In this document: in pieces, positions 34,600 to 41,565 of the stretch
How positions within the stretch are numbered: the first letter of the stretch is position 1
Layout of the letters: each line of letters starts with the position of its first letter
NCBI GenBank assembly: GCA_041658605.1
Contig: JBAZZU010000008.1
Coordinates: forward strand, 1 to 64,000
DNA length: 64,000 bases
Reading direction: 5' to 3'
Origin: JBAZWE01 sp041658605
GTDB taxonomy: Bacteria > Actinomycetota > Thermoleophilia > BMS3ABIN01
The notes under the pieces: model-generated
Told to the model about the DNA's origin: nothing
What the model saw: the letters and a program-made list of their open reading frames with translations, nothing else
Database searches by the model: none
Made by a program: the position numbers and the translations under genes

Positions 34600-36768
34600 A
34601 TGAGCCGAGCCCGGTGCCTGCATCCGTTTGCCAGGTCCGCTACCGTTGAACCAGTCAAGCTACCCCGTACCTCAAAAACAAGTTTTAATCCTCCCGATCT
34701 CGACGAACCTCTCACAAAACTTCCTGGCGTTGGTCCGGCGCTGGCCCGCGAAGCGGCAAAACTGGGTCTGCGCACGCTGGGTGACCTGCTCTTTCATTTC
34801 CCTCATCGCCACGAGGATTTCACACATCAGAAGCGGATCGGCGAACTGAAGTGGGGGGAGGAGGCGACGGTGCGCTGTATCCTTAAGAGCATCGCCCTGC
34901 AGCGGACGCAGCGGCGCAACCTCAACCTCGTGAAGGCGGTCGTCGGCGATGAGACCGGCTATATGGAAGCAGTCTGGTTCAACCAGGGTTACCTGGCAGA
35001 GCTGCTGTCGCCGGGCGACGAGCTGTTATTGCGAGGACGTTATGAGGGTGGCGGCAGGAGCGTTTTCCGGATCAGCGGCCACGAGGTCCTCGGCAGGGAG
35101 GAGGCCGGCCTGCACACCAGCGGTTTCGTTCCTGTCTATCACACTACCGAGAAGATATCAGTCAAGAGGCTGCGGGGGTGGCTAGGGAAAGTCAGGCATC
35201 TTGCCGCCATGCTGGCGGACCCACTCCCGTCATCGCTGCGCGCATCGATGATGCTGCCGCAACGCTCCGACGCCGTCACGGCGATGCATTTCCCCAGGAA
35301 CCTCGAAGAATATCAACAGGCGGAGCAGCGGCTGATCTTCGAGGAGCTGTTCCTGATGCAGGTCGGGTTGCTGGCGCATCGGCGCAATTACGAGCGCGCG
35401 CGCCGCGGCGCGCGGCTTGGTCCGGCCGGTGAGCTGACGGATGGTTTCACGGGCGGCCTGCCATTTAATCTGACCGATGACCAGTCGCGCGTATGTGAAG
35501 AGATCTCCGAAGACCTGCAGCGCGAGATCCCGATGCAGCGGCTGCTTCAGGGCGACGTCGGCTCGGGCAAGACGGTCGTCGCGGTCTACACGATGCTGAG
35601 GGCGGTTGAGGACGGCCGCCAGGCGGCCCTCATGGCGCCCACTGAAGTACTGGCCGAGCAGCATTACTTCAACCTGGAGCGGATGCTCGCGGGGGCCGGT
35701 ATTCGCCTCGCGTTCCTCTCCGGCCGGCTCAAGGCAGCGGAGCGTGGCCGGTTGCTGGAGGAGATCGCCGCCGGAGAGATAGATATAGCCGTTGGCACCC
35801 ATGCCCTGATTCAGAAGGATGTCGAGTTTCCCGCGCTGGCGGTCGTGGTCGTCGACGAACAGCATCGTTTCGGCGTCAGGCAGCGTGAGGAGCTGGCGGA
35901 CAAGGCCACCCGCGGCGGCGTCACCCCACACGTGCTTCATATGACGGCGACGCCGATCCCGCGGACGCTCGCGTTGACCCTCTATGGAGACCTCGAGGTG
36001 AGCACGATATTCTCGCTGCCCGCCGGGCGGCGAGAAATAAATACATGGCTGGTGCCGGAGGTCAAGCGCTCCGGGGCCTATGGATACATACGCGAGCAGC
36101 TGGACGCGGGAAGGCAGTGTTTCGTGGTCTGTCCGCTGATTGAGGATTCAGAGGTCCTGGAGGCGAGGGCCGTCGAGAGTGAAGCCGGGAAGCTGGCCGC
36201 CGGGGAATTCAGGGGATATACACTGGCGGTGCTGCATGGGCAGATGCCGGCGCAGGACAAACGGGAGACGATGCGCCGCTTCGTGGCGGGAGAGGTACAG
36301 GTGATGGTTTCTACAACCGTGATCGAGGTCGGCGTCGATGTTCCAAACGCTACCGTGATGATGGTGGAGGAGGCCGACCGCTTCGGCCTCGCCCAGCTTC
36401 ATCAGCTGCGGGGACGGGTCGGCAGGGGCGAGCACGATTCGTGCTGCCTGCTTTTTGGCGATCCGAAAACCGAACAGGCGGTCCAGCGGCTCGACGCCAT
36501 GAAAACGACGGCCGATGGTTTCAGGCTTGCGGACATGGACCTGGAGATAAGGGGAGAGGGCCAGCTTTTCGGCGCGCGCCAGTCAGGACTTCCTGACTTG
36601 AAGCTTGCCAGGCTGACAAGGGACCAGGAAGTGCTGAAGGCCGCCAGGCAGCGCGCGGCAGAGCTGGTCGAGACCGACCCCGAGATCAAACTGCCCGAAA
36701 ACGCTCTGCTCAAGGACGAGATAGAACGGGTGTTTGGAGATTCGGTCGAATGGTTGAGGAGAGTATGA
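34600..36768 (+). CDS. recG: ATP-dependent DNA helicase RecG
   Basis: Branch-migration helicase that remodels stalled replication forks and Holliday junctions. The N-terminal wedge domain (from LPGVGPALAREAAKLG through the OB-like region) precedes the helicase core, with Walker A QGDVGSGKTVV, the DEQH box VVVDEQHRFGVRQRE, MTATPIPRTLALTLYGDLEV, and the C-terminal motifs VSTTVIEVGVDVPNATVMMV and LHQLRGRVGRG. ATG at 34600 follows AAGGGGAGG; TTG at 34582 would add six residues. The length of 722 aa is slightly long but normal. It leads an operon with rsmD and coaD. Confidence 0.96.
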   Translation: MSRARCLHPFARSATVEPVKLPRTSKTSFNPPDLDEPLTKLPGVGPALAREAAKLGLRTLGDLLFHFPHRHEDFTHQKRIGELKWGEEATVRCILKSIALQRTQRRNLNLVKAVVGDETGYMEAVWFNQGYLAELLSPGDELLLRGRYEGGGRSVFRISGHEVLGREEAGLHTSGFVPVYHTTEKISVKRLRGWLGKVRHLAAMLADPLPSSLRASMMLPQRSDAVTAMHFPRNLEEYQQAEQRLIFEELFLMQVGLLAHRRNYERARRGARLGPAGELTDGFTGGLPFNLTDDQSRVCEEISEDLQREIPMQRLLQGDVGSGKTVVAVYTMLRAVEDGRQAALMAPTEVLAEQHYFNLERMLAGAGIRLAFLSGRLKAAERGRLLEEIAAGEIDIAVGTHALIQKDVEFPALAVVVVDEQHRFGVRQREELADKATRGGVTPHVLHMTATPIPRTLALTLYGDLEVSTIFSLPAGRREINTWLVPEVKRSGAYGYIREQLDAGRQCFVVCPLIEDSEVLEARAVESEAGKLAAGEFRGYTLAVLHGQMPAQDKRETMRRFVAGEVQVMVSTTVIEVGVDVPNATVMMVEEADRFGLAQLHQLRGRVGRGEHDSCCLLFGDPKTEQAVQRLDAMKTTADGFRLADMDLEIRGEGQLFGARQSGLPDLKLARLTRDQEVLKAARQRAAELVETDPEIKLPENALLKDEIERVFGDSVEWLRRV

Positions 36769-36769
36769 T

Positions 36770-37354
36770 ATGAGGATAATCGCCGGCTCATGCAGGGGGA
36801 CCATAATCGCTGCTCCCAAAGGGGGATCCACACGGCCGACCGGCGACAAGGTCCGGGGCGCCATCTTCAATATCCTCGGCGATGTGAGCGGCATGGCTGT
36901 TCTCGATCTCTTCGCTGGCAGCGGCGCGCTGGGCCTGGAGGCTTTGAGCCGCGGCGCATCCAGGGCGACGCTCGTCGACAACGGCGCAGCTGCAATCGCC
37001 ACGATTCACAGGAACATCACAAAACTGAAGCTGGAAAATGCCCGCGCCACCCGTCTCGATTACCTTGCATTTCTGAAGCTTGCAGCCAAAAAGCAGGAGC
37101 GCTTTGATTTGATTTTTGTTGACCCTCCCTATAGAATGCACCGCGTTGCAGAGCCGGAACTGGCTCGGTGGTTACCGGGGGTGGCCGCGCCGGGAGCGAT
37201 GGTCGTGGTTGAGAGCGATTCCCGTGAAGAAGTAACGTTGCCGCTGGAGCTGGTCACCGGGAAAGTCTACGGTGATACGAGGATAAGCATCTTCAGAGCC
37301 CCGGGACGATCCGGGGAGCAGGAAACGGATTGGCATCCACCCGATAACCCATGA
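36770..37354 (+). CDS. rsmD: 16S rRNA (guanine966-N2)-methyltransferase RsmD
   Basis: Methylates G966 of 16S rRNA. The start MRIIAGSCRGTIIAAPKGGS is characteristic of RsmD, followed by RPTGDKVRGAIFNIL, SAM motif VLDLFAGSGALGLEALSRG and the catalytic motif FVDPPY near residue 117. At 194 aa it has the normal length. It starts one base after recG and overlaps coaD by four bases. Confidence 0.95.
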   Translation: MRIIAGSCRGTIIAAPKGGSTRPTGDKVRGAIFNILGDVSGMAVLDLFAGSGALGLEALSRGASRATLVDNGAAAIATIHRNITKLKLENARATRLDYLAFLKLAAKKQERFDLIFVDPPYRMHRVAEPELARWLPGVAAPGAMVVVESDSREEVTLPLELVTGKVYGDTRISIFRAPGRSGEQETDWHPPDNP

Positions 37355-37848
37355 CAGATTACTCCAAAACAACCGCCGTATGCCCGGGAACGTATGACCC
37401 GGTCACAGAAGGACACCTTGATATCATCCGCCGCGCTACGGAGCTGTTTGATTCCGTGATCGTCGGAGTCGTGGCGCGCTCGCCGCGCAAGGACACGCTG
37501 TTCTCCGCCGAGGAGCGGGTATCCTTTCTGAAGGATTCACTTGCGGGTGAAGAGGGTAATATCGAGATTGATATTTTTGATACACTGCTGGTGGATTTTG
37601 CCCACAAGTGGGGGGCCAGGGCTCTGGTCAAGGGGCTGAGGGCGATATCGGATTTCGAGTATGAGTTCCAGATGGCCCAGTTAAACAGGAAACTGGCGCC
37701 GGACCTAGAAACTGTTTATTTGATGGCGTCGGCGGAGTTCAGTTTTTTGAGCTCCAGCGGCGTGAAAGAGATAGCAAAATACGGCGGCAAGGTGGATGAC
37801 CTGGTTCCGGATATGGTAGCCAGGCGCTTTGCAGAGATATACAGGTAA
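37351..37848 (+). CDS. coaD: phosphopantetheine adenylyltransferase
   Basis: Adenylates 4'-phosphopantetheine in coenzyme A synthesis. The nucleotidyltransferase motif PGTYDPVTEGHLDIIRRA (TxGH) is at residue 13, with the C-terminal FSFLSSSGVKEIAKYGGKV signature near 130. At 165 aa it has the normal length. The ATGA overlap with rsmD and the short gap to the coiled-coil gene show one operon. Confidence 0.97.
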   Translation: MTDYSKTTAVCPGTYDPVTEGHLDIIRRATELFDSVIVGVVARSPRKDTLFSAEERVSFLKDSLAGEEGNIEIDIFDTLLVDFAHKWGARALVKGLRAISDFEYEFQMAQLNRKLAPDLETVYLMASAEFSFLSSSGVKEIAKYGGKVDDLVPDMVARRFAEIYR

Positions 37849-37870
37849 ACCAAGTACACAGGAGGAAAAA

Positions 37871-38347
37871 GTGGACGTACTGGTACTGATAGACAAGCTT
37901 GATGAGATAGTAAACAACGCACGGCCCATGCCCATGACCGACAAGGTCATGATCGACCGTGAGGAGATCTACGACATCCTCGATCAGATGCGCACCACCA
38001 TTCCCGAGGAGATCAAGCAGGCCCGCTGGATAGTCAAGGAGCGCCAGGAGATGCTGGCCGAGGCCAAGACCGAGAGCGACCGCATCGTCAAGGAAGCCAA
38101 TGATACGGCGGAGCGTCTGGTATCCGAGCAGGAAGTCGTCAAGATGGCCGAGCGCAACGCCGCCCAGATCATGGAGGACGCCCGGGCCCGTGAGCGCGAG
38201 ATACGGCTTGGCGCGGAAGATTACGCCGACGAGGTGCTGGAAACGCTGGAGACCAACCTTGGCAAGTTCCTGGCGGCGGTGCAGCGAGGACGCGAGCGCC
38301 TGCAGGGCAAGACGGGCGATGAAGAGCAGCAGTCTGTGGCAGAGTAG
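37871..38347 (+). CDS. coiled-coil DivIVA / F0-b-like protein
   Basis: A 158-aa, strongly charged helical protein. It opens VDVLVLIDKLDEIVNNARPM and continues as a long coiled coil (residues about 45-150) with many Glu, Lys and Ala heptads, such as AKTESDRIVKEANDTAERL. Proteins of this type, often labelled ATP synthase F0 subunit B-like or DivIVA-like, commonly follow coaD in actinobacteria. The start is GTG at 37871 with AGGAGG five bases upstream. A role at the membrane or division site is an inference from similar proteins; no membrane segment is seen. Confidence 0.8.
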   Translation: MDVLVLIDKLDEIVNNARPMPMTDKVMIDREEIYDILDQMRTTIPEEIKQARWIVKERQEMLAEAKTESDRIVKEANDTAERLVSEQEVVKMAERNAAQIMEDARAREREIRLGAEDYADEVLETLETNLGKFLAAVQRGRERLQGKTGDEEQQSVAE

Positions 38348-38439
38348 CCTGGCGACCGGCTGATAACCGGCCGGCTGTCCCTGAGCCTTAATTTTTCCCC
38401 TCTACCGGCAATTGCCGGCGGTTTAAACAGGAGCCCCGC

Positions 38440-38976
38440 ATGTCAGAACCTGCGCCCACCACTTTCGATCTCTCTGACGTCCCGCTGGAGCCGGGCGTGG
38501 AGAAGACCATCGAGCTTCAGCTCTATCTGCCGCCGCTGCGACTGGCGGGGCAGGACTATCATTTTATCCCGGATCAGGTCGCGGCCAGGCTCACCGTCAA
38601 CTATGTGGGCCAGGGATATGCTGTTTCCCTCGGCTTTGAATGCCGCCTTGAGGGAGTCTGCTGGCGCTGTCTCGAGCAAGCCGGACTTGACATGAGCATC
38701 GAAGCGGACGATTTTTTTGAGACCGCATTGCCGCCGGAAGGGGAGACGGAAGAAGCGGCGGAGGTATCGCTGTGGTATGCGGAGAACGGCGTGCTGAACG
38801 TTTCGGCGTGGGCGAGGGACGCCGTCGCGGAGAAGCTGCCGCTCACAATCCTTTGCCAGCCGGGCTGCATGGGGCTTTGCGCGCAGTGCGGCGCCAACCT
38901 CAACGCGGTAGAATGTGGCTGCGAAGAACCTGCTGACTCCAGATGGGACAAGCTCAAGGAGTGGAAAGCGGAATAG
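38440..38976 (+). CDS. YceD (DUF177) family protein
   Basis: A 178-aa protein of the YceD/DUF177 family, which is nearly always found just before rpmF and is linked to 23S rRNA accumulation. Recognisable parts are FECRLEGVCWRCLEQAGLDM and, near the C-terminus, LCQPGCMGLCAQCGANLN followed by ECGCEEP, a Cys-rich zinc-binding region. CAGGAG precedes the ATG. The L32 gene follows after about 138 bases. Confidence 0.9.
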   Translation: MSEPAPTTFDLSDVPLEPGVEKTIELQLYLPPLRLAGQDYHFIPDQVAARLTVNYVGQGYAVSLGFECRLEGVCWRCLEQAGLDMSIEADDFFETALPPEGETEEAAEVSLWYAENGVLNVSAWARDAVAEKLPLTILCQPGCMGLCAQCGANLNAVECGCEEPADSRWDKLKEWKAE

Positions 38977-39114
38977 GGTTTTGCGGGGTCAGGAAGTGAC
39001 GGACTTGTTACTTACATGTACTTTTTGGAGAAACGGAAGCCCGTTTTGTTTTACTTTCCGCGCTGCTTCCGCTATCCTACGTGATTGGTCAACCTAACAG
39101 AGAGATAGAGAGAC

Positions 39115-39294
39115 ATGGCTGTACCCAAAAGAAAAACTTCAAAAGCGCGGCGGGACAAGAGGCGTGCGCATGACGCTCTCGCGGGACCCACGATCAACAA
39201 GTGCCCCCAGTGCGGCAGCATCAAGCAGCCTCATCGTGTATGCCTGACCTGCGGCGTATACAACAAGCGCGACGTAATCTCCTTCGAGGATTAA
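39115..39294 (+). CDS. rpmF: 50S ribosomal protein L32
   Basis: A 59-aa ribosomal protein: MAVPKRKTSKARRDKRRAHD at the N-terminus, then a Cys4 zinc ribbon with KCPQCG and CLTCG, and the end VYNKRDVISFED. The start is ATG with AGAGAGA just upstream. The gene is short but complete, and its position after yceD confirms the call. It is the zinc-binding form, like the L28 in this window. Confidence 0.97.
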   Translation: MAVPKRKTSKARRDKRRAHDALAGPTINKCPQCGSIKQPHRVCLTCGVYNKRDVISFED

Positions 39295-39469
39295 CCGGCG
39301 CAGGGCACCTGTCCTGGCCACACTCCCAGCATTTACGCGTAACTGCTGAATAGATCCTTCATGCAGTTATTCTGGTGACTTTAAGTGTGATTATCCCCGG
39401 CCGGTCCTTATTACTGGATGACTGGTTTTGCGACCCCCCGCTGATTTCAGGAATACCCGCAGTTCGGGC

Positions 39470-39497
39470 AAAGAAAAGAGCCGCCCGAAGGCGGCTC
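39470..39497 (-). terminator. intrinsic terminator of the candidate ncRNA
   Basis: On the minus strand an 8-bp stem GAGCCGCC/GGCGGCTC with a TTCG tetraloop is followed by TTTTCTTT. The T tract is present only on this strand, so it ends a leftward transcript and not rpmF. Confidence 0.85.
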
Positions 39498-39701
39498 CTT
39501 AAACATTTGTTCGCGCGTCCACCTGTGGAGGGCGGGATTCACAGACGAAGACATTCTACGGCACATGGCTGTCGACCTGCGCTGGTCTCTCTTACCCGCA
39601 CGAACAAAACCGGAAGAGCAAAACGGCCTCAGCTGTTTTCCCTTCCATAAATTAAATCGACCTCAGGGAAGGTTAGCTTTACCCTTCGGTGAGGTACTAA
39701 T
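39470..39701 (-). ncRNA. candidate structured non-coding RNA
   Basis: No gene fits this stretch, but on the minus strand a promoter-like pair, several strong hairpins and an intrinsic terminator lie in order. From the 5' end these are: a hairpin closed by ACCTCA/TGAGGT, a second hairpin with GGAAGG and AAAAC paired to GTTTT and CTTCC, and a 12-bp long-range stem (TTTGTTCGTGCG with CGCGCGAACAAA, one G-U pair) enclosing about 80 bases. The terminator then follows. The length would be about 230 nt. I cannot match it to 6S, tmRNA, RNase P, SRP RNA or a known riboswitch. Confidence 0.5.
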
Positions 39702-39707
39702 ACAACC

Positions 39708-39735
39708 ATTGTACGCATATATGCCTACATTGCAA
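39708..39735 (-). promoter_or_regulatory. candidate promoter of the ncRNA
   Basis: On the minus strand TTGCAA (39735-39730) and TACAAT (39713-39708) are spaced by 16 bases and resemble a housekeeping sigma promoter. The expected start is near 39701. Confidence 0.5.
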
Positions 39736-39899
39736 TACTTTGTTTGTTTGCAGGCTATTCGGTTAACTTAAGATATCCATCATAAAAGCTTATAAATATA
39801 CTCAGGTATCATTATTTGGGTGGCGCCATTTACTCCGGGCGGTCTGATATATTCTTCAATTACCGCACTTATGAGCCATCTCCGTAGAGGGAACGGGCT

Positions 39900-40130
39900 A
39901 TGCGGACAGAATATTTCCCCAGACTGTCAAGTGAGGAGACCATGAGCGATCCAGCTGAAGATGCATCCACAACACAGCGCTATACCTGTCACTGCTGTCA
40001 TAAACGGGCTTCCATCTACTGGTCGGATAAACGGTTGACCTTTATCTGCGATAACTGCAAAAAGACCTTTGACGCCGCGGTGATCGCCAGACGCAACGAC
40101 ATGACGCTGGAGCAGTTAACCCTCTGCTGA
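39900..40130 (+). CDS. small zinc-ribbon protein, unknown function
   Basis: A 76-aa protein with one zinc ribbon: YTCHCCHKRASIYWSDKRLT then FICDNCKKTF, two CxxC pairs 23 residues apart. The remainder is hydrophilic. Two starts are possible. ATG 39900 has AGAGGG at fair spacing; ATG 39942 (62 aa) has GAGGAG but only three bases before it. The gene is alone before the phosphofructokinase gene. No family is recognised. Confidence 0.65.
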   Translation: MRTEYFPRLSSEETMSDPAEDASTTQRYTCHCCHKRASIYWSDKRLTFICDNCKKTFDAAVIARRNDMTLEQLTLC

Positions 40131-40279
40131 TTTTCTCCTGGCTGGGAGGAGCCGGGGGTGTTTCGTGCATTCCGGGTTTCGTTCCAGCCCCCCAGTAGAT
40201 ATTATTCCTGTGTGACTTCCGCAGCTTCGCGGAAAATAACAGCTAGCAGGTTTACCCAAAGCAAAATGGAGGTTGTGTG

Positions 40280-41326
40280 ATGGCGAGGAAGGTAGCGATT
40301 CTGACAGGCGGCGGCGATTGCCCGGGTCTTAACGCAGTAATCCGGGCGGCGACCCTGAAACTTACGAGGGCGGGTTACGAGATGGTCGGAGTGCGTGGCG
40401 GCTGGCGCGGACTGCTCGAGAACGATTACATGCCTCTTGATATCCAGTCGATTTCCGGGATACTCCATCGTGGCGGAACGATTCTCGGGACCTCCCGTAC
40501 CAACCCGATGAAAACCGAAGGCGGCGTTGAGTTACTGGTTGATAACTTGAGACAGAAAGAGATCTGGGCGACGATCGCCATCGGTGGCGACGACACCCTG
40601 GGCGTTGCCAATCAGCTCAACGGCAAATATGCGCTGAACATGGTTGGTGTCCCCAAGACTATCGATAACGACCTATCCGGCACCGACTACACGTTTGGTT
40701 TTGACACAGCGGTTCAGATCGCAACCGAGAACATCGATCGCCTGCATACAACCGCCGAATCCCACGACCGCGTGATGGTCGTGGAGATCATGGGGCGGCA
40801 TACCGGGTGGATCACAATCATGGCCGGCATCGCCGGCGGCGCCGACGTCATCCTCATCCCCGAATATGATATCTCCGTCGAGGAGACCTGTGACATAATC
40901 CGCCGCCGCCAGTCCGGCGACAAGAGCTTCAGCATCGTAGCCGTCAGCGAGGGGGCCAAGCTCACGACTAAAGAGGGCGAGGAGCAGCTGGTGGTGCAGT
41001 CCGACGAGGTCGACGCCTTTGGCAACGTCAAGCTGGGCGGCGTCGCCAATATCCTGGCCAAGGAGATTGAGCGGCGTACCGGTTTTGAGACCCGCGCGAC
41101 CGTGCTGGGCCATATCCAGCGCGGCGGCACGCCGACGGCGCACGACCGCATCCTGGCGACGCGCTACGGCGCCAAGGCCGCCGAGATGGTGCAGAACGAG
41201 GAGTTCGGCCTGATGGCGGCGCTGCAGGGCGACGCGATCGTGGCTGTGCCCCTGGAAGTAGCGGTAGGCGAGCGCAAGCTGGTTCGGCAGGAGTTCTGGG
41301 ACCTGGCGCAGACCTTTTTTGCCTGA
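40280..41326 (+). CDS. 6-phosphofructokinase, pyrophosphate-type signature
   Basis: Phosphorylates fructose 6-phosphate. The N-terminal loop is LTGGGDCPGLNAVIR. The phosphoryl-donor site reads IGGDDT and VPKTIDNDLSGTDYTFGFDT: Asp in the GGDD motif and Lys in PKTIDND are the two residues known to mark pyrophosphate-dependent enzymes, whereas ATP enzymes have Gly at both. The substrate motif MGRHTGWI is also present. ATG at 40280 has GGAGG eight bases upstream. At 348 aa it is a group III type enzyme. I infer use of PPi and reversibility. Confidence 0.9.
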   Translation: MARKVAILTGGGDCPGLNAVIRAATLKLTRAGYEMVGVRGGWRGLLENDYMPLDIQSISGILHRGGTILGTSRTNPMKTEGGVELLVDNLRQKEIWATIAIGGDDTLGVANQLNGKYALNMVGVPKTIDNDLSGTDYTFGFDTAVQIATENIDRLHTTAESHDRVMVVEIMGRHTGWITIMAGIAGGADVILIPEYDISVEETCDIIRRRQSGDKSFSIVAVSEGAKLTTKEGEEQLVVQSDEVDAFGNVKLGGVANILAKEIERRTGFETRATVLGHIQRGGTPTAHDRILATRYGAKAAEMVQNEEFGLMAALQGDAIVAVPLEVAVGERKLVRQEFWDLAQTFFA

Positions 41327-41440
41327 TGGTGATTCCTGATGCCGGGGTGTTGGCATAAAGCGCAGGTATTGAGGGAAGAACAAGGATATAAGGTCGATAA
41401 CGCAAGTTCGGTCGACGCAATGGGATACGAAACATGAAAG

Positions 41441-41507
41441 CCCGGATGGGATATTTCCGCGTAACGGCTGTCGAAGACTGAAGTGGAGCGGGAATATCCC
41501 ATCCGGG
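41441..41507. repeat. large 20-bp inverted repeat
   Basis: Arms at 41441-41460 and 41488-41507 pair over 20 bases with one G-T pair around a 27-base loop. No T tract follows on the plus strand. It lies between the phosphofructokinase gene and the nucleotidyltransferase gene. Confidence 0.8.
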
Positions 41508-41565
41508 TGCAACAGTTCGAATAAAAGGTTTTTGCTTTTAAATCCGTCGACGCACAGCAGCCCCA

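Noticed and set aside
38405..38418. A palindrome CCGGCAATTGCCGG upstream of yceD.
   Set aside because: Short, without a T tract and close to the next gene's ribosome site; not convincing as terminator or operator.
39375..39771. Plus-strand frames of 91 and 68 codons in the gap after rpmF.
   Set aside because: No ribosome sites and no protein-like composition. The same stretch on the minus strand has promoter, hairpins and terminator, which fits an RNA better.
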